A DNA stretch of 64,000 nt from Trichoplax adhaerens (Eukaryota; Placozoa; Uniplacotomia; Trichoplacea; Trichoplacidae), in assembly GCF_000150275.1 (NCBI RefSeq), contig NW_002060946.1, positions 3,757,035-3,821,034 on the forward strand. Direction: 5' to 3'. The notes under the pieces are model-generated. The model saw only the letters and a program-made list of their open reading frames with translations. It made no database searches and had not been told where the DNA came from. A program made the translations under genes and the position numbers. Each line of letters starts with the position of its first letter. Position 1 is the stretch's first letter. Positions 24,901 to 37,893 of this stretch are shown piece after piece.

Positions 24901-27900
24901 TTTAACTGTCCCTCATCTAAATTTTGATAATCACGTAAACCTGTCCATATGAAATTAAAGAAATATTGTCATTTAAATGCTTATTTAACAAAAACATTTC
25001 TTTACGCATTTCATTGTAATTACCAGTGATATGTTTCTTCGAAGCTATAGATAACGCATCTACTAGAGTAATGTCAGGAGTATTTGCTAGGTCCTTATCG
25101 TTATTACAGCTAACATCCTACATTGAAAAATTTAATCAATTTTTCAAAATTCTTATTTTAAGAAAATTAAAATGATACTTTATAACTTTGTTACCTCCAT
25201 ATTCACTTCAGTCTCTTTATTAATCGTGGAATTGGATAAGATAGCCATAGAAGCCGCTAAATATCCATTTAAAGACTTGTCGTCTATAAAGCCAAATGTT
25301 ATGATTCTGTTGATATCCTATAATAGGAGAAATAATAATTTTGAAAAGCCTCATACAACAGCCATTATTAATATTATTGTCATTATTCTATAATAGCGTC
25401 TTAAAATAGGGTATAGCTTAAAATGAGTACCTCTTCGCCTAATTTCTTTACTTTTTGAAATAGACTTAGAGCTTCCTGATATTGTTGGCGGAAGAAATAG
25501 ATTGTTCCTAATTCGTAACTTATCTAGTATATAAAGAGGTCACGTATAAATAATAGAAAGCATTATCTACGCGTATGATACAGTAAATACCGTAAAACTT
25601 ATTGTAAAGTTGATGCTATAATATAACCTGGCATATCATTTGATTAGTCATTATAGTTTTGTTTAAAGTATTATAAATAGCGAAATCAGGATTAGATAGC
25701 AAATCGCTGCTGTCGAATAGGTGATGGATAACTGAATATGGAAGATTTCTAGGAGATAATAAGGCTTGCTGAAGAAATTCTATAGATACATCGGCGGATT
25801 TCGATACCTTGCAAGTAATTCATGAAAAGTTATCTTAAAATTACATTGTAAGCTTCGATGGTTATTATTATTATATTTTTAAGAAATTATTGTTTATTAC
25901 CACTTCATAAACTTGAGGATTACTTATCTGCAGTAAAGACTGCTGTTCACCGGACTGAGATCTTAAAGAGTAATTGATTAATTAGCTGGTAAAGAAATAC
26001 ATATTTTAGTCTACAATTTTTCACTTTAATTGGTGCATACAAGATTTGAATTGCTGGTTGTACAGGATCATATAGTATCGAATTTTTAATTGTTTTTCTA
26101 ATATTCCTAATTAGAAGAAATGAAGAGGTTCATTATCAAGTATTTAATAGCTACAGGCTAGCGGGAAATTAATTGTAATTTAAAGTGCAGCTATGGTAAG
26201 GTTAAAAGTTACCACATATGATAAAAGCAAAGGATTAAGTAGGACTCATCATTTAAATCAGCAACTTTAATATTAGTCCAATTCTCCTATAATGAATAAG
26301 ATTAAAAATGAAATCAGGGCGCAGTATGATAACACTATAACCCAGTTATTTCATCTACTGTCAAGCTTTAGTAAAATATAATATTTTAATGAAAAGAATA
26401 GAAAGCTGTAATTCTTACACAGGGACGTATTGCTTTCTTTATCAATTCACTCATGAGTAAATATTGCGATGACAATTGTAGGCTAAAAATAAGATTCAAT
26501 TTTAGACATTATTTCGAAGAATGGATCTATTCACTCTTCAAGAATGATATATTTTAATTTTATATCGGATGCTGTTAGTAAAGTATACTTTACCAATCGT
26601 TAAGCCTGGTTAAATCCCAATTCAATACGACTATTGAATACATGATATAATAACGAGTAATATATAATTTATATCCATATTTTTGTTGCTTCTTATCCTT
26701 GGTATCCATGACACTCTCTATCTGATCGTCATTATTAGCCTAGAATGTGTAAATAGGCAAGTATACATATTGGAATGAGATTATCGCTTTTAGTACAGCA
26801 TGAGATGGTCATTGAGCTCTATACTAAGCTATACTGTACTGTGCTGTACAAACGTGTGCTGAAAGTTCGTCGTCCACCCCTATCGATCAATTTGTGATGG
26901 AAGTGGATGAACTCTTACTGTACGGTGTAGATATTTGTAATTGATATGCTTTGTACAGTAAAGAAATTTGTAATTGGTAGATATACACAGATGGATTGTG
27001 TCTATTGCACTTTTAGAAATAGTAACAAATGAGCCAATTTTACGTTCATAACAGTGATAAGATGCTTGCACTTTGAGCGTTTTAGCAAAATTTATTATTG
27101 ATCGGCCTTGTAGCAACAATATCGCTGGACTAGCAATGATTATGATAGTGGATTTGTTTGGATGGAATACATATATGATTCTGGACTGTAGATACCGATT
27201 TCGTAAATAGCAATTTCATACCAATGTGGAATTGTTGTCGGCTTGAAGAGCAAAATAAACGAAGGACGGATTTTCTCTACTTTCTAGCTGTCGTACGATC
27301 ATTTGTAATGTCTTCCCAGCTGTAAAGAGATTGAAATAATATTATCTCCATTCAATAAAATATAGCCATAGAAAAAATTTGAATACTCGCATAGGCTAAC
27401 TCGACTACCATTTCTTATTGATCATACAATAGACTACTTGAGTGAAATGTTGTACGTACGTTTCTATCCATTCACACGCAACACTACCAGTCACTTAATA
27501 ATACAGTACTGTGTCCTGTTACCTTTTCTCAACCTTGTACTTATTGCAGTGTTGATTTACTCCATTTAAATTATACTCATGTATATTCACATTATTGATA
27601 AACTTGAAAGAGAGGACAATTTCTATGATCAAATTATCCTGTACTAATTCAATTTAATATTTGTTTGTAAAGTATCCATGCAAAAAATAGACTTTCCTAT
27701 TTCGTTACGAATACAACGTCTGACATTGAATGGTCATGTTGCTAACACACTCATTGGAATCGCTTCCTTTTTCAAAGAATGCCATTTCTATCCGTACATA
27801 CTTTGAGCAGGATCCAGTAGATGCGTGTCGAATTTTTTCAGATCGGTAAAATAGTCCCAATAGGTCGTTAGTTCTGGTTTGTCTAATTCACGGTGATCCA

Positions 27901-27901
27901 T
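21936..27901 (-). CDS. INTS8: INTS8, Integrator complex subunit 8
   Basis: INTS8 is the TPR-rich Integrator subunit that helps hold the PP2A phosphatase module on the complex, which ends transcription early and processes snRNA 3' ends. Traced minus-strand exons: 27802-27901, 27222-27319, 26594-26739, 26419-26482, 26213-26286, 26041-26106, 25901-25961, 25628-25807, 25431-25523; all join in phase. Family landmarks: YWDYFTDLKKFDTHLLDP at the start, LNWDLTRLNDW, QYLLMSELIKK, LILCFYHMW, ELGTIYFFRQQYQEAL (TPR), GFIDDKSLNGYLAASMAIL near 25250, IEAGAISSSYFLNEVP near 22900, EDAMETYYHCIWETTILEAI near 22400, and LLHAMRSRKRRFLVALAHQY near the end. The protein then runs on about 22 residues past the usual end, the last ones encoded by a TA dinucleotide run. 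The exons between 25400 and 22500 were only partly traced. Confidence 0.93.
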
Positions 27902-28939
27902 TTTGGCTTTTTTTTCTCTCTCTCTTCTTCTTCCTTATTCTAAAATGCAATGAAATTGGCAGAGAGAAACGCGCGCCTAAAATAGAATGAGGTAGCACAA
28001 GTTTGTTGGGATGAGCTGTGGTAGGACGTTTGCGGTGAACTGACCTGCGGACTTCACCACACCACACGTCATGGTGTAAGTACAGTGCTATAGTAATCAT
28101 TGTATGGCTACTATTGAGTGTCGCGTATCGTTTAAAGGTATTGCTATGGGCTGTTGCGAGCACAGTACAGTACGGTGCAGCCACTAAAATCGTGGATACA
28201 GTCAGTCATCGTAAACTATGGGTCAGCCGCAGTACCAGTATGTATTGTATCATTGAGATTTTCTTACCCCTATAGAGACTGTACATTTGTACAATGTAGA
28301 GTGCAAAGTCAAAAGGAATTTTCTCTATTTCCAATATTATTTTGCCTCTATCGATCGAAGATTGCTTCTAGAAATGGTATTTCTACTAGTCGATGCCTAT
28401 GCCACTGTAGAAATATACCCGCAGTATATTTCTACAAGTCTATAGCACCAGTAGGCAGCAGACGTATGCAGTGCATTTCCTGTAGTGTTCTGTATGAGTG
28501 TGTACGTACAGCTGTACATCTGTTACACTTCAATCACTAGTATGGATTAAGTGAAGAGACGCAGTGTCCATGGGCCACCATAATATACTGTATAGTGAAA
28601 GAATACTGGTTAGGGGAAATTGTTAAAATGGTAATGTTAATTCCTTGTCAAGGTTAATGAGTTCAACCGAGTTTATTAATCAGTCAATGACATTCCAACA
28701 GATGTAGGAGTATAGCGAGAGTCTATTGTGCTCATACTCTTCATATTACCGACGAATACTGATAGCATTGAATGGCACTGATAATAGACAACTTCTACTA
28801 GATACGGACTAGATAAGATTGACTTATCTACCACAGTAGGACAATCGAAAGCAGACACTCATTGACTCAGCTGGTGCCAACCCCAATTCATCTCCATTTT
28901 TTCTGTAGCCCTCTTTCTACACAGTTCCACTGAATTGAA
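27902..28939. promoter_or_regulatory. Divergent spacer between INTS8 and POGLUT2/3
   Basis: About 1 kb separates the two start codons, so it should contain both promoters. It includes a pyrimidine-rich tract (27908-27945) and a GTACAGTAC-type motif near 28160-28175. The open frames on either strand (27888-28184, 28154-28540) overlap each other and show no family similarity. Confidence 0.5.
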
Positions 28940-31900
28940 ATGGCTAATTTAAAGCTAATTGTGGCAAATCACTGTTATATCTTTCTACTCTTTATTATTA
29001 CATTCATTTCCAACTATCCGAGTAATGTTGTTGCTAATATCGATGTTAAGAAATCCATCGTTTATGGACCTGGATTAATCGCGGATGCCGCATTACCTGC
29101 CCGTTATTTTTTGATACAAGCTCGAGATAAACCAGGAAGGAAGTAAGATTGATAGCAATACCTTTAGATCGCTAAACCGAATCAAATAAGGAAATTATGC
29201 AGTCAACGTATTTTATTCTCACGTTCATCAAATCGTACAATTCTAATTGAGGTTAAAGTATTCAACGCCCACACTAGATGTACATTGTACAGAACAGTAC
29301 AGTCATCATAGCTCGATTTACTTTCCATCTTGTTGAGTATCAAGCATCATTGCTACTATGAACTAAATCACAACAATACTCGTATGTCCTTGAAGTGAAT
29401 TAATCTAAAAATTTATATCATAAACGCTCTACAAACTTCTTTGCCATTAAACATACATAAGACTGTATCGAAATATACAGTATACTAGCGTTAAAATAAT
29501 GCAGTTAGATTGAACCATCATGAAATAGCATGAACAACGTGAAGATGCTATTACCCTTGAAAATACAATAAAGTCGAGACTACATATATAGAAATACTAA
29601 ATTATTAATAAATAACCATAGTAATTGAGAGTATATTGTACTTTGAATGAATTATTTATAAGTGCTTACGAAATATCTTCGTAAATGCACAATAACTTAA
29701 TTACGTGTGAAAATATTGTGGTAGAAATAGCTTCTTAGTAACATACTCTTTCCTATCGTTACTATCAATATGATTATAGTATTAGCTATGATATAAGCGA
29801 AGATAGCTTTGATATCTCTATTGGCCCTCCGAATGAACGAGGAAGAATTTGGGTACAAAAATATAAATATAGCAGAGGCAGAGTACTAGTAAGATATCGT
29901 ATGTTCCAGAGCTATCGTGATATTCAAATCCAAATCCTTTATAAAGGGAAACATGTGGCCAACTCTCCGTATTGGTTAAAAGGTTATTATCCGTATGTAC
30001 CTCGCTCTGTTCTCTCGAGTGATACTATTAATATGTTTTTCTTTCATTAAAATATTTTTTGCTCATCAAATTATCATTGAATTTGATCAGTATAAACTAA
30101 AACATATCTGATACTAATCATATCGAACCTTTGTTCTTACTATAAACATTACACTGTACACTGTCCATCTTAACTTGGTATAGGAGGTGTATATCATGAA
30201 GAATGCCATTGTCCGATGCAAGATACTCAGAAATGGCTACAAGCAATGAATTGTAATTTAAATCAATCTCAAATTGAGCGAGATCTAGCAAAATTTCAAA
30301 AAGTAAACCTGAAAAGTTTAAGGCAAGAGGGGCTCGATCGCTTTGGAAAACACCATGCAATCTGCCATTACTCCGTTATATCAAATAAGGTTAGAATACT
30401 ATAACATTGAATTTCTCCATCGTTCTGATCGATCTAATAGTAAATTAACGAGCTGGTTATTATTGTGTTAATCGACCAATAAACTATATACAATGAATTA
30501 TTGTTGTTTCAGTGATTACTATAATATATATTTATGTACTGTACATCGAATATAGGTTGCATTTGGTCGACTACTTTGATTAATTTAATTTAGAAGATAC
30601 TATAGTTTATAAATGCAGTTACATGCACGCGTACGCGTAGAGTCACAAAGAAAATTTCCTATTTTATTGTCATCCAAATGTAACCATAAACATACAATCC
30701 AAGTACGGCTATTTAGCTAAAATTTTGGATCAAGTGTAGAGTTGCTTTTACCCTAAAAAATAGTTTAGCGATATGATGATCATATCATATTATCTTAATT
30801 GACTGAAGTATATTATACTGTATTTGTGAACTAAATGAATAGGTCTACAGAAACTGCTATGGAGAGCATGTAGGATTTAAAATGTTTATGGATGCTATTT
30901 TGCTATCCTTAGCGAGAAAGGTAAGGCACTTTCAATTTTTTAAGGGCATATCGCATTATAGGCTACGTCTTTTCTTTTAAATCACAACCCTATAATGATC
31001 ACCATGTCAGTTAATTAACTAAGGATTATTAGTAGAATCGTACAATATGACCTATATTAATTTTAGAGCACTGTTTAATTTAAAATGAGCGCTGCAAAAC
31101 CATTGGTAGTCATGCTCAATATACACGACTATAATATACGAGTATATCTATCTGAAAAATAAGGTCGATAAGAATTAGAATGATTGGAATATCCAGTGTC
31201 ACTGTAGATTAAATATTATTAGATACGGAAATGCTTTCATTTTTTACTGCAACAGAAATTATTATTACTTTTGTATGATTGAAATCCCCTAATAGCTTGC
31301 ATTACAATATTTGTACAATTTTAATAGGTAAAACTTCCAGACCTAGAGTTCATCTCAAATCTAGGAGATTGGCCGCTAGAAAATCAGCAAAATAATTTAA
31401 TTCCTATCTTCTCATGGTGTGGATCAGAAACCACTAGCGACATTGTGATGCCAACATATGATTTAACACAATCAACGTTAGAGATGATGGGCAGGTAAAA
31501 TTATTCAGTCTTAATAAAGAGGCAGTCCAATGATTTATTCGTTAAAACAGAAAAATAGATATCAAATTTAAACGTTAGCTTTGGATTACTTAGACTAATT
31601 TTAGAATTTATAGGGAGTAATTTACATTTTATCGGAATATTTTATCTCTAGAGTTTCTGTCGATGTACTTGCCGTTCAAGGAAGTACTGGTCCAAAATGG
31701 AAGGATAAAATTGAAAAAGGATTTTGGCGAGGCCGTGATAGTCGACAAGAGAGACTGAATTTAGTTATAATGGGAAGAAACAACACTGACTTAATGGATA
31801 CGGCTTTAACCAATTTCTTTTTCTTTAAGCATGATGAAGCATTATATGGGCCTATACAAAAGCATATCTCGTTGTTCGATTTTTTTAAGGTAAGACCATA

Positions 31901-32882
31901 CTTTACAAATTATCCTAATTTTATGAAATAAATAAATTGGTTAATCCTACTTTAAGAATATCTACTTAACAATGTAGCAAATTTTTATCATTGCTTAATG
32001 CTAATGCAATTTTAAATTCATTACTAATTAATTTACTCTTTGCCGTCTTTCTATTAGTATAAGTACCAGATAACACTCGATGGTACAGTTGCTGCTTACA
32101 GAGTACCATATATTCTTGCCGGTGACTCCCTAGTATTAAAGCAGGATTCAGAATATTATGAACATTTCTACAAGGATCTAAAGGCTTGGACACATTACGT
32201 CCCTATAAAGAGAGATTTAAGTGATTTAATTGAAAAAATTAAATGGGCAAAAAACAATGATAAACAGGTTTACTATTTTTGCTATAGTTAGTTTTTATTG
32301 CGTATTTTTTTGGCTCCAAATATCCATTTAACGATTTGATAAATTCTTGCTAATCATACTGTCTACCTTACATTTTAGGCAAAAACAATTGCCCAAAATG
32401 CCCAACAATTTGTTTTAGACAATTTACTTCCAGATCCAATTTTTTGTTACCATTGGCAGTTATTTAATGTAAGCTAAATTGAGGTGGTTGATTATCATCA
32501 CTACTTTTGTGTAATCTTATGTCCATTACGTTTCTCTTACTAATATTTTTCGAGATTGAATAATAATTCTAATAAAGCACTAAAAATTTTTGCCATTTAA
32601 ATTAAGGAATACTCTAAACGTTTAACTTCAAAACCTCGAAGAAGAAAAGGCATGGAGCGAGTTGAAGAAGAAGATAAGTCAAGAAGCGATTGCAACTGCG
32701 AGAGAAGAGACAAGGTGCTGTATATTTGTCATTTAATCTTTAGCTTTAATCATGATAGTTAAAGTTGACTTTTTGTGTAAATCATATTTGTAATATCCAT
32801 TCGATTCGCACATATACTTTGCTTTTTTTTTAATTTAATGAATCGAATTGTTTAATTATCAAAGGTTCGTGATGAGTTGTAA
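28940..32882 (+). CDS. POGLUT2: POGLUT2/3-like protein O-glucosyltransferase (KDELC family; filamin domain + CAP10/GT90)
   Basis: Ten exons: 28940-29142, 29798-29982, 30184-30389, 30843-30920, 31328-31494, 31652-31889, 32058-32267, 32379-32468, 32607-32714, 32865-32882. They close to 500 residues (human POGLUT2 is about 502). These ER-lumen enzymes transfer glucose to serine in EGF repeats of Notch and fibrillins. A hydrophobic signal peptide ([15 protein letters not shown]) opens the protein; a filamin-type domain follows ([31 protein letters not shown]); then the GT90 domain with [90 protein letters not shown] and [12 protein letters not shown]. The last exon has only five codons and a stop and spells V-RDEL, an ER-retrieval signal. 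The exon 2 donor (GTTATT) and exon 9 donor (GTGCTG) are weak but required by phase. Confidence 0.94.
32865..32882 (+). CDS. POGLUT2: Terminal micro-exon encoding the RDEL ER-retrieval signal of POGLUT2/3
   Basis: This is part of the preceding gene. After acceptor ATCAAAG the codons GTT CGT GAT GAG TTG TAA add VRDEL to the ERRDK end of exon 9. Reading through the exon 9 donor would instead give a hydrophobic tail ([15 protein letters not shown]) lacking any retrieval signal, so splicing decides whether the enzyme is kept in the ER. Confidence 0.8.
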   Translation, partial: VRDEL

Positions 32883-33795
32883 ACCGCTGCCTGGCAAGTT
32901 TAGCTTGAATAAACTGAATACGAAAATTTTTATTATTTGAAAATACTTTCGCGATATAAACTAGTACGACTACTGATTTTAATCAATTATTGAAATAGCT
33001 GAAATACGCATAGCTTATTATTTTATTAATATATTGATGATTTTACTGTTTATATTTATTTAACTGCTTTCAAGATAAAATTATTATCTTATTGTATAAA
33101 TAAAAGCCATGTCTCAGATATTTTTTTTGCATGTTGGTTTCATCTTTTAGCATTACTGTTACTGCTTGCATACTGAGCGCAACTCGATATTAGTGTGTTG
33201 AAAGAAATCCGCATAGCTGTATACATTAGGCGAGTGGTCAGTATCTCTTAGCAACTTATTGCTAAGTCCTGATCTATTATTTTTTATTCAATTAAGGAAC
33301 TAAATTGAGCATGATATCAATCGGAAGAATAGATGATTATTTGGTGCTTGTAATATGACGAATAATGCAGTCCTGATTTCATTTTCATTTTATTGAATCG
33401 ATCTACGTATACTTCTTTTCATTGAAGCACCGATTCAAATTAGTGTACAGTAAATTACAATATCATTACCAACGATCGAAAGTAATTTTAACTTTTATAG
33501 TAATATCAGGGATGATGTAGTTCTGATTTGGTATTACTGAGATGATTTTAGAGGATTGTAGAGGCTTTAGTTTAGAGGCCATGAATCTAAATAAGCCATT
33601 TTGATTCTTGCAATTTCAAATCTACAACTTGGAAGGCAAAATTGCCATACGGTAGCCTAGCAAATACCCAAACGCTGGCTAGCAATAGTGCTGACAGTAG
33701 AGAAGGACCCTCTAGGTACCCAATCAGATGTCTTGCGGGCTTACTGAATCTTAGTACGAGTCGTCTGACCATGATTCAGACCAGAAGGCCTCGGG

Positions 33796-33826
33796 TGTAC
33801 AGTGTACAGTGTACAGTACAGACAGT
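33796..33826. repeat. GTACAGTGTACAGT cluster
   Basis: Three overlapping GTGTACA units and GTACAGTAC, the same motif family as at 760-2620 and 52405-52510. Confidence 0.8.
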
Positions 33827-34689
33827 ATGGACTGTAAGCGTACCTCAGTCTCATTCCTATAGTGTACTGTATTATGGATTCACACTCTTTCTATTAATTC
33901 TATATTGCGCCACTACTGTTTCAACAGTTTTATTACTTCAAACTCTCCTCGTCCTCAACTTAACATTCAACTGCCTTCGTCCTGGCAGCTAGCCAGCCAT
34001 TTTTTCCTTGATAGTCGATTTATTACTACGATGGAGTCAGTAAAGAGCTTCTTTTCTCTTGCTCTATAGCTGCCAAAAAGTTAATTGGTATACGCATAGG
34101 AAGACACGGTATGTTGATGTATTTTAACTATCATAGAATGGATATGATCGTCTACTATCTATGCGTTGTCGGCTGCGCAGATTTGGATCCTGGAGAATAG
34201 TCAATGAATTGATAGAATAGATCCAAGAAAGTATTTGTTCGTATGATGAAGACGAGCATAAATTGACTTGTATTGCTAATATTCTTGGTTATCTTTTCAT
34301 TCTTGGATAGTATCTGATCGAGATAGAGTCATCGTATCGATATGAGCCAGTCTATCTAGTGTTACGATAGTCTTCAGTGTAGTGCCAGCTAATCAACGCA
34401 TAACTTCAATCATGATTGGCATTCTAGGAGAGAACAACAATCATAGCACGTTTTGAAGACCTGATTTGCCTGTAGTTATGATCAACAAATCGATTAAAAC
34501 ATTGATCCATGCTATAATTCTATACTATCGTATCCTCGTGTATTAGCACAGTATTAGTAAATCCTAGAGTGTAGATTGTAGAAGCACAGCCTAAATTAGA
34601 CAAACGAACATTTGATCTAGTGATCACTGTAATGATTGAATTAATTAACTATATACGCGTGTATTAAGTATCAATTCGTTGTCTAGCTG

Positions 34690-35300
34690 TGCATGATCTT
34701 ATCCGCCTGTATTAATAGAAGGAAATCATAGATAGTTAGTATAGCTTGAATTTTACGATTTATCCAGGATCACCTTAATGAATCAATCCATTAATGATAC
34801 GCTAATATCATATCTCGATCATCATTTACGACTAGAATCGATCTTGTTTACAATTAGCAATATAACAACGTATGGAATAAACTAGACAAGGATAAGAATT
34901 AGCATTTTACATATAGATTAATCGACAATTAAAATAGAGTATATTATATTTAAGATCTAACTTGCCGTGAGCTATGGTCAATGCATTGATTAAACACTGA
35001 TTCGTGATATACTGTAGCTGTGCACTATCTTATCTTCGTTACTTTGTGTATTAAAATTGGCAAATCATAGCTAGTATAAGCATAGCTTAAATTGGATAAT
35101 TAAAATATTTTATCTCAGGCCAAATTTAACCAATGAGTTAATATTTACACGTAAACTTTCATACACAGACCATAATTTGCAACTAGAACTGATTCTGTTC
35201 ATGGCTAGCAATACGATGATGGAATTATTAGTCTGGACAAGGATAATAATAATTATTTTGTATTTAGATAAATTAACTCCGTATACTTCCTCTAAGAGCC
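34690..35300. repeat. Diverged tandem repeat of about 340-350 bp
   Basis: Two copies share ordered phrases: CATGATCTTATCC/CACTATCTTATCT, AAATCATAGATAGTTAGTAT/AAATCATAGCTAGTATAAGC, ATAGCTTGAATT/ATAGCTTAAATT, CGACTAGAATCGATCTTGTT/CAACTAGAACTGATTCTGTT, TTAGCAATA/CTAGCAATA and GACAAGGATAAGAATTA/GACAAGGATAATAATAA. The copies are heavily diverged, so this is an old duplication. Confidence 0.65.
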
Positions 35301-35430
35301 CATAGCTATAATAGAATAATTTGTGCATATTCACAGTAGATTAAATAGACTTTGTAATTGCGGTATTTTTAATGAAAATATTTACAATTACCTACATACC
35401 TGTATATTGTAAAATAGAAGTGGTACAAGC

Positions 35431-37893
35431 ATGGATCTTTCCTGGAACTTGACTGACGGAAATCTAGTCGGTACGACTAGTGATACCTTGCTTGAGAGTA
35501 TGGATACCAATGATATTAATAATACTCCTGTTTTAGCTTCAACATCACTTAACTTGGCTGATATGCCAGAGGTAAGAGAATGCCATCGCTTTGCTTAAAT
35601 ATCCTATATAAATGCAAATGAAGGTGTACTGCATCAAGATACCATATATCGTTTATTTCGTTTCCTACATTATGGAAATGTTGCTTAGTTGAACTTAGCT
35701 GATAAAATTTGCAATACTACGATATACTATCGAAATCAAAAGAACGAGGAATGCATTGCACAGTGTATAATCAAAACTCCCTTAAATTTAATGAGGAAAA
35801 TCTGAATCATAAAATTCTACTATCATACATCCGTTATATGCATAACTTGAATAAGCATATTGATTAAATAAATTGTAATTGATTGGAAATGCAATGCTAG
35901 TTGATGCAGCATTATAATTCCAAAAGAACTAGACTTAACCATCAGTATTGCATTGAATATTAAGCGATATAATTTAGTGAGATGGTATCTACAACGTGGA
36001 AATAAAAATAAGTAGCAACCATTATTCTTGTTTACTATCGATTCTCGACTCCATTAGTTCGTTATCAATGATAACCAAGCAACATCTAAGCTTTATTTCA
36101 ATTATTATTTAAAATTGTTTAGATTATGGATACCTCAACTGATCAATCAAGTTTAATGACAGCAGGGAATAAGCGTTCAATAATTTATGAAACAGACACA
36201 TTAATGAGCCTTAATTCCAACACCATGACCACTGATAGTTTCAATCTTGAAAATAATACAAATTTGTCGAAATTATCGGCAGCAGAACCGCAACAAAGAG
36301 CCGATCCACCATCGAAAAAGATGAAATCTTCAAATGATGAAAACAAGTAGGTCTTTCCTTCCTGTAATTTGAATATTTCTTGTTCTATAGACAGCAATGA
36401 GATTACGTACACGTATTAATTAATAAAATACCTTGAGTATTTTATTTACGTTAAATTTTCTTCGTTGTCAGTGAGATACCGCTCAATCCCTATCTAGTAT
36501 TCTTTGCGGAAATGCAGCGAAAAATCAGAGACAAACGACCTTCGGTAATCTTAGGAATAGTTTTAAATATTATAATAAAATACAATAAAATAATAAACAG
36601 CGTGTGCAAATATTCCACTTATTGATAGATTGATTGATTATAGAATAAAATTTTGATCTTAAGTACTTAAATATTAATCTTGCTTATTATTACTAGATTC
36701 TCTTCGATGAATTATCGGAGATAATTAAACGACAGTGGGCTTCATTAACTGAAGAAGAAAAACAGGTAGATTCACTGTTTGGAGAATCTTTGTTAATCAT
36801 AAGTGACTCTATAGTTCAGTAGCTTTTAAAACTAAAAGTTTGGAATCAATCTGAATTTTGTATGATATTTGCAATATAATGGATAGGAATATATTCGTCC
36901 ATCAAGTGAACAAAGATCGAATGAATCCATGCAGGTTCCTAATCTGCTAGAGACTGCGGTAACAATTCTGTTGTTCAGTTATTTTGATAACCGCTATTTT
37001 CAAAGTTTAATATAATTACTTGTATATTATTACTACATTGTAAAGGTAGCAAAAGACAAGTACTAGATTAAATGTCATCAACTGCTGCATTAGTATTCTA
37101 ATAATATTTTCTACTGTATAATTCAAAAAAATCAATGTACATAACGAATTCTGCTTATATAGTTTTGTTTTTCAAGTGGCTTTGATCATCGTTTTCATTG
37201 AACCAAAGTACAGTACTGTATATTTACTTAATTAAATCGAATATAATCACAATGTACTTTTTGCTCTGCAAATTAATTATTATTAATCGTTATTTTTGAG
37301 CTTTGAGATCAACTACAGTAAAGAATTTGCATTACTTACATTACGCAGGTATGACAATATTTCAATTCAGCTTTTATATTATTATTGCAGACGAATTTAA
37401 TGACAGAAACTAACGACGAAGGGTCTGTTACACCAAAAGAGTCAAATCCATCCCCTGAGGTAACACTGACTGTCGTAGCTTTATCATCATGCATTAAGAA
37501 TCTAAAATATCACTACCTGATAATTCGTAATCCTGTTTACCTTGTATAATTTAGTTAATAACTTTCATTCTATCTTAGAAGCAGAAAAATGAAATTGGTG
37601 ATGATGGCAGTTTAAGATGTATTCGAGCAGGATGTAACAATATTGCAAGCGGTATACAACTGCGTGGAGGTCCGTTTTGTTGTAGCCGTTGTGTTATAAC
37701 TCATTGCAGGTATAACTTTTACAGTAATGTTCACATGGTTAGCGTGATATAATAGGTAATAAATAGCTTATCGACCACATGAAAATTAATGATAACACCG
37801 TAACAGTAATAATTTCATTTTTCCGTTCTTTGCTGCAGAACAATATTCGACGAGTGGGTTAAAGCTCGACAGAGTAATACGTCGTATAGGTGA
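35431..37893 (+). CDS. TOX4: TOX-family HMG-box protein (TOX4-like)
   Basis: Eight exons: 35431-35571, 36123-36346, 36472-36544, 36697-36765, 36887-36934, 37391-37459, 37579-37709, 37839-37893. They close to 269 residues, far shorter than vertebrate TOX4 (over 600). TOX proteins are nuclear HMG-box DNA-binding factors; TOX4 works with PNUTS-PP1. The amino part is Ser/Thr/Asn-rich; a basic patch (PPSKKMKSS) precedes a single HMG box split over three exons: NPYLVFFAEMQRKIRDKRPS, ILFDELSEIIKRQWASLTEE, EKQ-EYIRPSS. The carboxyl end carries the TOX4-type cysteine module CIRAGCNN...CCSRCVITHC, then R-TIFDEWVKARQSN, which fixes the family. Exons 5 and 6 are short and rest mainly on phase. The long Pro/Gln-rich middle of vertebrate TOX4 is absent. 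Confidence 0.88.

Larger units (their letters stand above)
32883..35430. other. Spacer between POGLUT2/3 and the TOX-like gene
   Basis: About 2.5 kb. Visible contents are a less AT-rich island (33585-33790), a GTACAGTGTACAGT-type cluster (33796-33826) and a diverged tandem repeat (34690-35300). I see no supported gene; the overlapping frames at 33587-33992 are not recognisable. Confidence 0.55.

Noticed and set aside
28154-28540. 128-codon plus-strand frame between INTS8 and POGLUT2/3
   Set aside because: Overlaps a minus-strand frame and the divergent promoter region; no conserved motif; Cys and aromatic content looks random.
33587-33992. Overlapping minus and plus frames that look partly protein-like
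   Set aside because: No family recognised and the two strands cannot both be coding. Kept only as a low-interest composition island.
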